Positions 10,265 to 21,404 are shown, numbered from the stretch's first letter. The stretch: DNA of 64,000 bases from Oenanthe sinensis (GCA_028671895.1 JAPMAC010000197.1:7171501-7235500), one strand, 5' to 3'. Program-made: numbers and translations. Notes: generated by a model from the sequence alone, not told the origin.

Positions 10265-12697
10265 CTTCTTCGGAACCCAACATTGATTGGGCCCGGCATA
10301 TTTGAAAAATTGTCCTTTGTCAGGTTTAACAACAGAACCCAACTTGACAAACTCATCTACTACTTTGACTGAACACTTCTCCTTGTAAACAGCCTTAACA
10401 TTTTTGTATATAGGCTTAGGAGAAAATGTTTCCTTCTGTGAAACAGGAGGACTGGCAGTCTTTGATCTAGCATGCCTGTGATTTATGTGCTGTCTAGGTG
10501 TAGTATTGACATTCATAGCATGCATGCTTTTAAAATATGCAGACATAACATTGAAAGCACATAGCATACAGTTATCTACACCACATGGTTTATGGCATGC
10601 ATCAATAGTAGGCATTTTATTCACAATAGCAGGAGTCTTAACAGTTTCTACCTTAACTTTATTAACATTTTTAAAGTTCTCAGTAGCATGGAATCTGTTG
10701 TTCTTTTCCCTACTATTAACAAACTTATTAGGTCTGTTATGATTTTTCTTAAGCTCATTAGCACCTAAACCAGGAGTGGATGAACTAGCAGTGTTCACAT
10801 TTTGTATTGGTTTTTTTTTAGGTACATATTTAGCTTCCTGGACATTTATTCCTTTTATGTCCCTAACAGGTTTTTTTTGTACTTTCTCTTCCTCTTTAAG
10901 ATCTTCAAGTTTAATTTCATAATCCACTATTACACAACTATCAAGAACTGGTTCTGCAATAGGAGTTATGAAAAGAGGTTTCTTAGTGTCTTTAATAACA
11001 TGTGGAATGCCCCTTTCTATAGCAGTCTCTTTAAAAGGGGTAATGTTACTAGCCTTTCCTACGGATTGGTTATATTCAAAACCTATCCCAACTTTGCGTT
11101 TAATCTCTTGTTGGTCAACTAGGTCTTTCATAACAAATGAAGCAGTTCTATAGGCTTGACACCTGACCTTTTCCTTTTCAATTTTATCCTTCAAAAAGGC
11201 TTCAATTTCAACATAACAGTTGACTCTATTAACTTGAAATGCAACATCTTCAGTTAATTTCTCATTTATAAGTTTCAGCTTTTTCAATTCAGAATTCTCA
11301 TCTGATAAAACTTGATTTTTGAGAATTAAGACTTTTATTCGATCTCTAGCATTAGTTAAATCCTCACCCAGCAATTTAAACATTTTAGGACAGCTAGGAT
11401 TTACCTCAATTCCTTGACGAGGTGGTGATTGTGATCCTTCAGAAGAAGAAGCCATTAGAGCAAGATTTCCCATATCTTCTTCTTCATCATTGTCAGAATC
11501 ATCCCAGCTTTTTCCTTCTGCTAAGTATGATCTTCCCTGATGCTTCTTCAGAAGAGCCTCATATTTCTGTTTAAGCTCGTCATATGAATCCTTCTTTCTT
11601 TCCTGCTTGGGCTTTCTACAATCTGTAGCAAAGTGTCCCATTTCATTGCAGTTGAAGCAACGAATCTTGCTTCTGTCAACCATCCCTGTCTTGTATCCAC
11701 CTCTTGTATTAGATGAGCTAGAAGAACCACCTCTCTGAAATCTGTTTCCCATAGGCTTGAATTTGAAATTAGGGTTCCTCCTGAATCTTGTATTTCCAAA
11801 TTTTCTAGCAATCAGTTCCAGAGATTCATCCTCAAGTTGATCAAGTTCTTCCATTGAGTAGAATTCACTTTCAGATGAATTCATTTGAGTTGCACCAACT
11901 TCTGCAACAATACCTTGATCAATGACTTTGACTGAAGAAGATTCAGTCATAGCTTCTCTGTGTTCTGGTACTTCTGCTACAAGAGCTGTAGACTTGCTGA
12001 CCACTTTGCCTGTACCATATATTTCTTTCTGTTGAATCTGCTCTAGCTCATAGGTCTTTAGTACCCCATAAAGTCTTTCCAATGAAATTTCATTCATGTC
12101 CCTTGACTCCCTGATGGCAGTAATCCTATGCTCTAAGTGAATTGGCATTGTCAGTAAAAACTTCCTATTAATCTCCTTCTTCGTATAGTGTTTGCCATTG
12201 AGATTTAGATCATTTATCAATTTATTGTATCTCCCAAAAACATCAGAGATACCTTCTCCAGGATTTGATCTAAAATGCTCATATTGAGACGTTAAGATTT
12301 CCAATCTGTTCTCCCTCACTTCTTCTGTTCCTTCATTCAGTATCTCTATCGTTTCCCAGATGTGTTTAGCATTTTTGCAATTAACAACATGATTGTACAT
12401 TCCGGGATCAAGAGATTCTACCAAAATTAACTGCAGGCTGGTGTCCAAAGAATCCAGTTCCTTTTCAGTATCAGTGTACTCAGAAATTTCTTTATCAAAT
12501 TGTCTGTGCGGAATAAGTACACCATCTATCATATGCTCAGGAATGATTGTTATTGGAGCAACAACACCGGTCTTCAAAATATCTTTGTACTTAGGGTTTG
12601 CAGTTCGAAGAAATAGTGTCATCTTCCTCTTCCAAAGATTATAATTATCTTTATCAAATGGAGGAATTTTAATGCTACTCACTCTTTGAGTACTCAT
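10259..12697 (-). CDS. gag: Gag polyprotein of Sirevirus element 1
   Basis: An 812-residue capsid protein that packages the element RNA into virus-like particles in the cytoplasm. The N-terminus (MSTQRVSSIKIPPFDKDNY) and the following helical region match the plant Copia gag family (UBN2/DUF4219 type). One CCHC zinc knuckle, CFNCNEMGHFATDC, lies at about residues 345-358. It is preceded by an RG/serine-rich stretch and followed by an acidic patch (SDNDEEEDMG). The C-terminal extension of about 400 residues is unusually long compared with ordinary Copia gag and is typical of Sireviruses. The ATG at 12697 is the first after the leader. The frame ends at TAA (10259-10261). Pol lies in the same frame but behind three stop codons, so gag is expected as a separate product. 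Intact. Confidence 0.93.
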   Translation of the reverse strand: MSTQRVSSIKIPPFDKDNYNLWKRKMTLFLRTANPKYKDILKTGVVAPITIIPEHMIDGVLIPHRQFDKEISEYTDTEKELDSLDTSLQLILVESLDPGMYNHVVNCKNAKHIWETIEILNEGTEEVRENRLEILTSQYEHFRSNPGEGISDVFGRYNKLINDLNLNGKHYTKKEINRKFLLTMPIHLEHRITAIRESRDMNEISLERLYGVLKTYELEQIQQKEIYGTGKVVSKSTALVAEVPEHREAMTESSSVKVIDQGIVAEVGATQMNSSESEFYSMEELDQLEDESLELIARKFGNTRFRRNPNFKFKPMGNRFQRGGSSSSSNTRGGYKTGMVDRSKIRCFNCNEMGHFATDCRKPKQERKKDSYDELKQKYEALLKKHQGRSYLAEGKSWDDSDNDEEEDMGNLALMASSSEGSQSPPRQGIEVNPSCPKMFKLLGEDLTNARDRIKVLILKNQVLSDENSELKKLKLINEKLTEDVAFQVNRVNCYVEIEAFLKDKIEKEKVRCQAYRTASFVMKDLVDQQEIKRKVGIGFEYNQSVGKASNITPFKETAIERGIPHVIKDTKKPLFITPIAEPVLDSCVIVDYEIKLEDLKEEEKVQKKPVRDIKGINVQEAKYVPKKKPIQNVNTASSSTPGLGANELKKNHNRPNKFVNSREKNNRFHATENFKNVNKVKVETVKTPAIVNKMPTIDACHKPCGVDNCMLCAFNVMSAYFKSMHAMNVNTTPRQHINHRHARSKTASPPVSQKETFSPKPIYKNVKAVYKEKCSVKVVDEFVKLGSVVKPDKGQFFKYAGPNQCWVPKKS
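12677..12682 (-). promoter_or_regulatory. Candidate 5' splice donor GTGAGT inside gag
   Basis: GTGAGT begins 15 nt after the gag ATG, in the context CAAAGA/GTGAGT. It matches the donor consensus at +1 to +6, but has A rather than G at -1. It would give phase-0 joining to the pol acceptor. Confidence 0.35.
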
Positions 12698-12954
12698 ATT
12701 AAAATAATGGAAGATTAAAAAGATTTGAGATTTTTAGGAATTAAAAAGATTTCAAATTTTTAAGAAATTTAAAAATTTTAGAATTTTTAATAAATTAAAA
12801 TTTTTGAAATTTTAATAGATTAAAATTTCAATTTTTAATAAATTAAAAGTTTCGAAGTTTTAATATATTAAAAGTTTCGAATTTTTAATAAATTAAAAGT
12901 TTCGAATTTTTAATAATTAAAATATTAGGATCTTGATTTTTATGTCAATCAGAT
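12698..12954 (-). other. AT-rich leader between PBS and gag
   Basis: About 257 bp of almost pure A/T built of repeated units such as aaaagtttcgaatttttaataaatt. There is no GT dinucleotide on the transcript strand that I can find here, so a 5' splice donor would have to lie in gag or the LTR. Confidence 0.7.
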
Positions 12955-12967
12955 GGCTCGGATACCA
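12955..12967 (-). promoter_or_regulatory. Primer-binding site, initiator-Met tRNA type
   Basis: The minus strand reads TGGTATCCGAGCC. This is the plant initiator-Met PBS (TGGTATCAGAGCC) with one mismatch, two bases inside the 5' LTR. It primes minus-strand DNA synthesis. Confidence 0.9.
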
Positions 12968-13274
12968 ATTGTTAGGTCCAAATGATTGTAGAAGGGGGGG
13001 GGTTGAATACAATCTTTAATAAATATTAGAATCTGTTTCGGATAATTTTTGATTAAACAATTTAAATTATTATCACGAAATAATAATCAAAGAAACACAG
13101 TTCAAGTAAAATACTTATATTAAACTTGAGGTGGGTTACAAGATTAAATCAGAAAATATTCACTAATTTAGCTCTTAAAATTCTAGAGAGATTTTGACAT
13201 TAAATGCTCTTGAATTTTTGTTTAAGCCGAATAGAATGTTAATAGAAGTGTTTTTATCTACTGATCTAATCTGG

Positions 13275-13282
13275 TATTTATA
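13275..13282 (-). promoter_or_regulatory. TATA box of the element 1 5' LTR
   Basis: On the minus strand the context is GCCTATAAATACCAG, a textbook TATA box. The GAGACTTTT motif array begins directly upstream of it, at higher coordinates. The same site is at 1051-1058 in the 3' LTR. Confidence 0.75.
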
Positions 13283-13289
13283 GGCAAAT

Positions 13290-13662
13290 TCAGGCTTGGG
13301 AGACTTTTTCTGCTCGGGGAGACTTTTTCTCCTCGGGGAGACTTTTCTTTGGCTGGAAGACTTTCTCTTTGGGAGACTTTCTGGCTCGGGGAGACATTTC
13401 TGGCCTTGGAAGACTTTTAAATAAAAGGAAGACATTTAAATAAAACAGGGAGACTTTTTAATTAAACTCGGGGAGACTTTTCAAAAGTCTTCCCGAGAAA
13501 ATCTTCTGCCGACCTGCTTTGATATATTGATATGTTTATCTTCTGTCTTTTCCTTTATTTCTTTCTTCCTTTTCTTTTTTTTTGATTTCTTTTTAATTAA
13601 AACTCTGGGAGACTTTTTGAAAAGTCTCCGGGAGACTTTTCAAAAGTCTTCCCGACAAATCA
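13290..13662 (-). repeat. Repeated GGGGAGACTTTT motif array upstream of the TATA box
   Basis: At least ten variants of ctcggggagactttt, or its inverse aaaagtcttcccgag, occur in about 370 bp. They include a near-perfect 31-bp palindrome at 13468-13498. The duplicate array in the 3' LTR spans about 1070-1440. Position next to the TATA box suggests cis-regulatory sites; function is inferred. Confidence 0.85.
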
Positions 13663-14452
13663 ATCTGGCCGACCTGAAATGTATATTGATATGTTTATCT
13701 TCTGTCTTTGTTTTCTTTTCATTTTAATTTAAATTCTATTTGATTTATTATATATCTTATACATTAAATTAATTCTTTTTGAATTAATCTAAGTAATTAG
13801 GATACATAATAAATTATCTTTTTGATAATAGAATTAAATTAAAGTCTTCTTCATTCTAAAATAATTCTAAATTAATTAATTTCTTAATCAATTTAAGAAA
13901 TAAATTAATTCTGATTGAATTAATTTACCAATTAAATTAACTAAATAATTTAATCAATTAATAGAGAATTAAATTAAAGTCTTGACTCCACAGCTGTTGA
14001 TGATATAACTTTAAATCTTCTGTCTTCTCACCAATGTCTGTAGCTGACCATTTCTTCTGTAATAAAGAACCTTCTTTGTATTTTGCCAACACTCTGTGTA
14101 CTGTCTGGTTCACGAGTGATTCACAACAAATAAAATTCTTCACTTAACTTTTATAATGGTTCACTTCTGCTCCTTCTGACTTGACTATTTTTGTTGTCTC
14201 ACAAATTGAAATCTTCTGACCCTTGAGCTTCTTCAAACTTAAATACTCCACTGAGGCGTGATCAATTAAATTGAGCTTCTTTCAATGCAGTACTACTTCA
14301 AGTCTGTAGATTGACTTAGATCTTCTTTTTCTTGTCAGATAATACATGCTGAAGATTCCTGTGACAGATAATATATTTACTTACAAATTATCTATGTTTG
14401 AGTTGAGTTGCCATCTCTCTAAACAAATAGGCTTCTAAACATATGCCTTTCA

Positions 14453-14457
14453 TATTC
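14453..14457. repeat. Target-site duplication TATTC, right copy
   Basis: Matches 740-744 exactly and fixes the outer edges of element 1. Confidence 0.95.
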
Positions 14458-14463
14458 CCTATA

Positions 14464-14465
<2 letters not shown>

Positions 14466-14494
<29 letters not shown>
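14466..14494. repeat. TA dinucleotide microsatellite
   Basis: About a dozen TA repeats, immediately beside the insertion point of element 1. Confidence 0.9.
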
Positions 14495-14495
<1 letters not shown>

Positions 14496-15094
14496 TTACA
14501 TTTCGTACTTGCATTGCATCATTCGCTTTACATATCGCACTTTACTTTAGCATATTTACTTTAAAGCACTGCATTGCATTCATACGCTTTACATAACGCA
14601 ATTTACTTTAGCACGTTTATTTTAAAGTACTTGCATTCATACGCTTTACATACGCAATTTACTTTAGCATACGCATTTACTTTATTGCATACACGTTAGC
14701 ACACAACGTGTGGTTCGTCCTTTTGACAAAGTGACTCACCCTCTCGAGTGGTTCGTCCTTGTCTCTAGGTGACTTACCCCGACTCACATTTATATATACT
14801 GTTGCTTCGGCTATTTTATATATATTTGTTTGTCACTTTGGTCTAGTACTGTAACATACTAGTCCACCACTTTCATTTCTGAAACAGGGATATTAAAAGT
14901 CGTAGTACTTGTTGTCTAGACTTTGTGAGTGAGGTGAAAGTGAAGTGAGGTGATCCTTGTTCTAAGACCCAAGTCCTAGACACGCCGACGGGGAGTTGGG
15001 TGTCTTTGCACCGTGAGGAAAAGGAAAGACCCAAGACCTAAGACCCAGATCCAAGACCTACATAGTTGTAGAGGAACATAGTCTACGCAGGGAT

Positions 15095-15385
15095 TTTTAC
15101 GTATCTTTGAGGAGGTAAAGGGGAAGTTACTCTCCAAGATAAGATCGTAAGGGATACTACGTGCCTGTGAAGAGGTAACGGGAAGTTACGCTCTAAGACC
15201 AGCTCGTAGGGGTACTACTTGCCTGTGAAGAGGTAACGGGGAGTTACGCTCTAAGACCAGCTTGTAGGGGTTCTACTTTGATTGTGAGGAGGTAACGGGG
15301 AGTTACGCTCTAAGATAAATCAAGTAGGTTTGCTATTGTATTTTGAGGGGTTAACGGCTAGTTAAGGTCCAAGATAGATACATAG
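15095..15385 (+). repeat. Tandem repeat of about 61-63 bp, five copies
   Basis: The unit has the form tgaggaggtaacggggagtt / acgctctaagaccag / cgtaggggtactact. The middle three copies are close to each other; the outer two are degenerate. It lies in the 3' part of the outer LTR. Confidence 0.85.
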
Positions 15386-15705
15386 TGTTGTAAAAGGCTT
15401 CTCCGCCACTATAAGGAGTACATCTTTTTATAGTGCAAAATCTCGAGTTCAGGGAGGGACTCGGGGACTGGACTAGGGGTGAGCGGATCCGTTAGGGGAT
15501 TGCGCCATCGCAAACCAGGATAAAAATTCTGTTGTGTACTCTATTTCTTTTCTCTGTTTTTATTTTCCGCACTTATATTACTAGTTGACTGGTAATATTT
15601 TAAAAAGAGAAAAGAAAATTTTAAAACGCCAAGCTCAATTTTTAAAACGGTATTAAGCTATTCAACCCCCCCTTCTAGCTTATACCCCCCATTTCGGGCC
15701 TAACA

Positions 15706-16548
15706 AAATATTAGTAAATAACAATCATGTTAAACACTTATCAAAACATACATATACAATTAAAATAAACATCGATAAAAGAACTATGGAGAAAGAGAGG
15801 ACACGTGACATAAAATAAAAACAAAAACAAAAACAAATAAATATATTATACACATACACATTAAAACATAAAAATTCCATAAAGATTGAGCGAAAGATAA
15901 AAGACGAAGATGAAGAAAAAAAAGATGAGACTGATTAATGAATAAGTAAAAATAAATAGATCAAGAGTAAAAGATATACATATAAGATACAAATTATTTA
16001 TGGAAAGATATGTATGTTTTCAAAATTTGAATTAATAATGACGTGGTTTTAGGATCTGTGATTGTCCTAAACATACTTAATGCTAAAATGTAGTAATTTA
16101 TCTTTGTAATTACAAATATATTAAATTACAATATTAGCCATTAGAGGTGGGAAAATTAGTAATTAAGATGAGGGATAATTTGTGGGTTGGGTAATTAAGA
16201 TGAGAGATATATTGTTAGTTGATTGATCTACATATTACGGAAAGTTTTAATTTTGAATTTAATTGTTATCTGCGAAGATACATGGAAAGTGGACAAAAAT
16301 TTGAATTTCATGGGTAAAATTTTTGACCCATGAGTAAAAAAATATGAATAGTCTGCGGGCCATCTCAAAATGTATGGGAAGCTAGTATAAATTCTGATTC
16401 GTGGGTAAGAATTTGGATATGTGGGTAATCCAGGAATAGTAATTACAATAATATCCAAGATTTAAAATAAGATTTTAAAAATTTAGAAGGATAAAATAGG
16501 AACTTATAGGGAAAATTATTAGCAGTTATTAAGAATATATAGATAATA
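15706..16548. other. AT-rich stretch, no gene seen
   Basis: Contains an aaaaac microsatellite near 15810-15840 and otherwise simple AT-rich sequence. I recognise nothing coding. Confidence 0.6.
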
Positions 16549-18219
16549 TGTAGTTGAAGGAATTTATGCACCAGCGGAAGCATTGAATAACATTTATTTA
16601 CATATATTCCTATGTATACATACATATAGATGCAAAAACTATTTTATAAATTGAAGAATACCTCGATTGCTTTCCGGCAACAGCTAGAGAAGATCTTCTT
16701 CTTCAATCCTTGCAATCACCCCACAAACGTGGAGTGCTCTAAAGATATCCACCAAGAATCATACTAAAAGATGAAGGAGGAGGCTGGAGTGGAAATTAGG
16801 GTTGCCTCCCTTTTAAAATATTTCTCACAAATATTAGGGTTCCAGTATTAGGGTTTATAATCCTATATTTATAGGCAAATATCTCAGTTGGGATATTTTC
16901 TATAAATATCTTATTATTAATTCCCTTTTTAATTAATTAATCTTATTAATTAATTAGTTAATGATTAAAACTATTTTAATCATTAATTCCTTTTTCTAAA
17001 CTCTTTTAGAAAATTATTCTCTCTTCATATTTAATTACTTTAATTAAATATTTAATTAATAATATTAAGATCTTATCTTAAATAATTTATAATCAATTAA
17101 ATCTCATTTAATTAATTTATAAAATTTGCTAAGTAATTTAATAAATAATGACTAGCTATTATTAATTATTCCTTCATCTATAATTTAATCTCTTTTATGG
17201 TGTGACTCTTTAGGTTCAATATTAAGCCGGTAGTAGAAATAAATAATAATAAACATTTTATTTATTATTTATATGAATTCTATTAATTCATTAAATATAA
17301 TTAATCTGATTAATTATATTTATTCTACATCGTGAGTGATGCTTCTCAACATATCGCGACTATCCAGATAATACGAAATCATTGCTTAGAATACTTAGAA
17401 CCTGTCAATAATTAGTTACCGTACAATTAATTCATTCTACCGTTCAATATCTCGATTAAATACAAGGCATGAAACTCGTGTCAAGCCTATCTAATTTAAT
17501 CATATGATTTCTTATTCATAATGCAAAGTTCATTTTAATGCAAATTAGAAACTCTTTCTAATTTCATTCACTCTGGCCAGAGATTCCTGAACTTGCATAT
17601 CTAAGAATAACATAGGATATTCACTTCCTTTACTGGAAGGGGCAGATCCTTTATTGATCCGTTAACTATTTCCATACACAAATCACTATGCCCAGAATGG
17701 ACCTAATGAATGCCCTAGAGACTAAGGACTAAATCAAAGCATAAATCATTGTGTACGAGATTACTCTAACGATCTCAAGTGTAAGCATACTTGTACAACT
17801 ATTTACTTAATAAACAACTATCGACACGTGAGTAAACTCCATTAGTTGTTCTACTTATCGAGTCATGTTCAGTGAACTTATTCCTTAATAAGCACCTACA
17901 TACTAGATATAGTGTCACCACACAAATGTCTATGAGAACAGACATCCTCCTAAGAGAGCTAGCATAGTATGTACTGATCTTTACGGATTTACCAATTTTC
18001 AATTAGTTATCCTATGATCAGGAACTGTTTAAGTCTAAAGCTATTATCTTCTAGATCTCATTATTACAATCTCATTATAATTCTAGAAGCTTTGCTCTAA
18101 ACTATGGAACATCTTATTTAATACACTTCAAATAGATTAAGCCTGTAACATAACAAATAAATACTTTATTATTATCAAATGAAATTAAATAAGAATAGCT
18201 GAAAGTTTTTCCTAACTCA
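16549..18219 (-). mobile_element. Probable solo LTR of a Copia element (edges approximate)
   Basis: The layout parallels the LTR at 22366-23921: an agcggaa...aac start, a tgtgactct(t)taggtt block near 17202, an AT-rich middle, then an ordered series of short GC-richer blocks. No matching internal region is adjacent on either side. I could not find a matching 5-bp duplication, so the ends are uncertain. No ORF of note. Confidence 0.45.
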
Positions 18220-19345
18220 TCATACATGATTGGTTTTAGGTCAAAAACTTTCTATGGTCTATATAATTAATATAGCTCAAAAAGGATTTTTAAATACCTT
18301 CTTTATTTATTCAGATTTGATTCTCCTCACCATATCTTTCCAAAACTGATTTCAATCAATCTTTTTCATATCAAAATCTTTTCATAACAGCCCAAATTCG
18401 TTTTTATCTTTTCCTAGCTGTTGGAAATTGATTTTACCTTTGAAAATTGATTTGTTAAAAGATTTAAACTATTTCAAATTTCAAATTTCAAATTTCAAAT
18501 CTTCTAATTGCCTAGATGCTGGAGAATATTTAATGAAAATCAAATCTTTTATTATTGCATAATATATTCACAACCGTTGAATGCTTCTTATATATATTCA
18601 CTTGCAATCTTTGTTGCAAGTAACCAATCTATATACAACGTCAAAAGTTTTCAGATCTGAATATTCAAGTTTTCTCTCATCTCTCTGAAATCACATTTGT
18701 TTCATAAACTCTAAGCTTTATTGTTATATACACGTATATTATATACACGAGTTTATAGTTTGGGTTGTAACACTCTTATTCTGTTCCAAACAAAGTTGTA
18801 TTGTTAGTTACTGAATTAGTGGCAAGGGATCTAGGTGATTGGGAATATATTGTTCTAGGGAACTCTTTGTATTAGAGAACATGTTGTTCGGGAACTAAGG
18901 AATTCAAAGGAGTAGTTTGCTCAAGGAATTCAGAGTTCAAGGGGAACAAGCTTGGTAGAGGATCTTGGAGTTCAAGAGGGCTGGTTATTCAAGGGAAACA
19001 TAGTGTTTCAGCAAGCCATTTTTAGCAACTGAGTTAAAGGGAGACATATTATTGTATCGTGTAACTGGTACTTTTATTGATCAATAATATATTTTCTTAC
19101 CGAGTTGGTAAGGGACGAAGACATAGACCATTAGTGGATAGGGGTCGAACATGGTTAAAATCGATTGTGTTTTTTATTATTTTCAGTATTTACATTATGC
19201 ACTGCATCATAATAGCAAGTTGTTATACTCTGTATAGTTTAACAACAGACTGGTTTGTTTGTAACAGTCGATACAAGTTGGTAAAAGTTAAAATTGGTCT
19301 TAGTTAGTCATATACACCTATTTAACCCCCTCTAGGTGTGCATTC
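18220..19345 (+). mobile_element. Copia LTR remnant (3' part)
   Basis: Ends with ctatttaaccccctctaggt followed by gtgca, a common 3' edge of plant Copia LTRs. Upstream lies a gagttggtaagggacgaaga block of the kind found in LTR leaders, and ttatatatattc at about 18588 as a candidate TATA. A 7-bp atttcaa repeat occurs four times near 18473-18500. No PBS or internal region follows; a Gypsy scrap does. Confidence 0.5.
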
Positions 19346-19605
19346 ACATATCCCATACAAGTTGATCTCCGATATTGGGAAGCATTTTGAGAACAAAGAG
19401 CTCAGGAGTTTATGTGAAAACTTGGTCATAAAGAAAGATTTTGCAACGGTGTATCATCCTCAGAGCAATGGGCAAACTGAAGCCATCAATAAAATCATCA
19501 AACACACCCTAAAAACCAAATTAGAGGAAAGCAAGGGGAATTGACTAGATGAGATACCTTAGGTATTGTGGTCCTACAACACTACTCCTAGAAGTACTAC
19601 ATGGG
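19346..19605 (+). pseudogene. Ty3/Gypsy integrase core fragment
   Basis: Translation gives an integrase piece: ISDIGKHFENKELRSLCENL, then YHPQSNGQTEAINKIIKHTL, and after two in-frame stops VLWSYNTTPRSTTWG. These are the second catalytic Asp region (SDNG, here SDIG), the NGQTE catalytic Glu motif and the LWSYRTTPRSTTG motif of Gypsy integrase, closest in feel to Tat-type elements. About 85 residues survive with two stops. No matching RT or LTR is adjacent. Confidence 0.8.
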
Positions 19606-20204
19606 GCCCAATATATATACACATATCTTGTATATATATCTCTATCAAAAATACTTTAATGATTTCATTTTGGGTAACAGGCAACTGAATGTGTATATGA
19701 TTTTTTGTTTATTACTTCACTTTGTCTTCCGATCAATTATCTTTTTTTATAATAAAATTTATTTTATGGTTTTGTTTTATGTTTTTTTCTAAATTTGCAA
19801 TTCAATTATATTTTTATGGATGAATCTGATAGATTTTTTTTTTGTAATTTAGATGATGTGATATTTTTTATAGCAATCGGATTACTAGGCCTAATTGAAT
19901 TGATGGAATTTTAATATGTGCAACATATATTCGTCGAGTTGAAGGCGTTTGTAAATTTCTCTTGAGTGTGCGTTACTGTCAAATGTTTAACTGAGTCTGC
20001 AATTATAGAATATTGCTCGGAGTTTGAATCTCGTATATGCATAGACAATAGAGATAAGATAAAATATTAGGATGTCTGAGCTTGAATATTTATTTATTTG
20101 TTTAAGACATTGGGTTGGTCAATTTTTTTCCATTAGGAGAAAATAAAACAAAGAAGAAATGGTATGAAAAATTGAAGAAATGGTTTTGTTGAGATCTTGT
20201 TTAC
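19606..20204. other. AT-rich stretch, nothing recognised
   Basis: No ORF with family resemblance, no clear repeat boundary. It ends at the start of the second Sirevirus LTR. Confidence 0.55.
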
Positions 20205-21404
20205 TGTTAAACGTAAAGAGTGTTGCAAAAGGTGGGGTCGAATGCAACTTGATAATTTATAACTAATCTTGCTAACAACAAACAAGAAGTGATAATATCA
20301 AGTTAAGAATACAAGCAACATTAAGCAAATGAAAGACAAAAGGTGTTTTACTTCAAAAACTAATTTTATTAATTTTTATTTTACTACAACTGCTGTAAGA
20401 TGTTTTCAGCTTCAATAGATACAATAACTAGAGAATGCTAATGTTTCTATGCTTGAGAAAAGTTAAGCTCAGTTGTATAATGGAAAGTATTTGTGAGATA
20501 TGTGTATTTATACTAAAACACAAATCTCACTTACAAGTGTACTTTTCCTTTTTTCTAGGACAATACTTGAAATAGAAACTTCACTTTTCCTATTCAAATT
20601 TGTCTTCATTCCATTTGTATATAAATTTGCTCTGAGAGGATTTGAAATTCTTGACTCCATGAGCACGCTTCATATTTTTGCTTGCTTTTTCTCAAGTTGC
20701 AGTAGTAGACTTGACAGACTAGGTAGAGTTGTCAAGATCAATCACTGAATGAACATTACCTAGTATGCTTCTTGAAACAGACTATCAGCTTCACCAAAAG
20801 GTTATTGTCAACCTTTAGCTTCTCTTTGGTGACAACATCTTTGATTCCACATATTTTACTATCAAGCTTGTCAATCTTCTAAAACATGTTGTCGTCCAAA
20901 GGTACTGTCAATTATCCCACCAAACATGGTGTCAACTATCCCCGCGAAGGTTACTATTAGGAAGCTTGTTGTCTTCGATTCTTCAATCTCCGCCAAGTTT
21001 ACTGTCAAGGAATATTTGCTATCAATAAAACTTGTTATCTTAGAATCGTCATTCTCCGCCAAGTTTACTATCAAGGAATAGTTGCTGTCAGCTGTTCCAG
21101 AAGATGCAGTCACTTGAATATGCTGTCGTAGGCTTCAGTTTGTAGAATGTTACTGTCAATGATTTGATCCATGTTGTGCATGAAAACTTTGTGAACTTCT
21201 ACTTCATAGATCATTTACTACATTTGTACAAGACAGTAACTATTGATACTTACTGTCACATACTTGAGTTTTTGTACATACTATTACAAGTGACATCTAA
21301 ACATACTGTCAATGTGTATATGACAATAAGTTTTACTTAGTTAATTTCTAATTAATCTAATTAAATATTAGTCGGTTACATTGTTAACACCACAATCCCT
21401 AACA
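20205..21404 (-). repeat. 3' LTR of a second Sirevirus (element 2)
   Basis: A 1200-bp LTR, TGTTA at the left and TAACA at the right. Its first 45 bp align with the edge of element 1 (a G-rich gaagggg/aaggtggggt block at the same distance from the end). A TATA box (minus TATAAATA) lies at 20505-20512. Upstream of it, between 20900 and 21310, short variants of tactgtcaa recur at least eight times, and about 80 bp around ctccgccaagtttact is duplicated (20987 and 21053). Confidence 0.75.

Larger units (their letters stand above)
745..14452 (-). mobile_element. Complete young Sirevirus-like Ty1/Copia retrotransposon (element 1)
   Basis: Both LTRs begin TGTTAGG and end CTTTCA in + orientation, and the element is flanked by the 5-bp duplication TATTC. 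In element (minus) direction the order is 5' LTR, initiator-Met PBS, gag, pol, third ORF, polypurine tract, 3' LTR. The domain order protease-integrase-RT-RNase H defines Copia. The very long gag and an ORF downstream of pol are hallmarks of the Sirevirus (Maximus/SIRE) lineage. By eye the LTRs differ at only about five substitutions plus homopolymer length changes over about 1.48 kb, and all three ORFs are open, so insertion was recent. The element may still be mobile. Confidence 0.95.
12970..14452 (-). repeat. 5' LTR of element 1 (promoter copy)
   Basis: A 1483-bp repeat of 745-2232 lying next to the PBS, so it should drive transcription of the element on the minus strand. Differences from the other copy seen by eye: the length of the G run near its outer edge, T-run length, G/C at the palindrome centre (1258 versus 13482), and a few single substitutions. 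Confidence 0.95.
14458..15705 (+). mobile_element. Outer Copia-type LTR, right part
   Basis: Continues the LTR broken at 744. Near the end it carries ttcaaccccccc ttctagctta and finishes CCTAACA, the + strand counterpart of the C-rich edge seen in all the Sirevirus LTRs here. TATATA-type sequences lie near 14790-14825. No PBS follows 15705, so this is either a 3' LTR or a solo LTR. No ORF. Confidence 0.65.

Noticed and set aside
16228..16625. Short minus-strand ORFs in AT-rich sequence
   Set aside because: Low complexity, no family resemblance, and composition expected of random AT-rich DNA.
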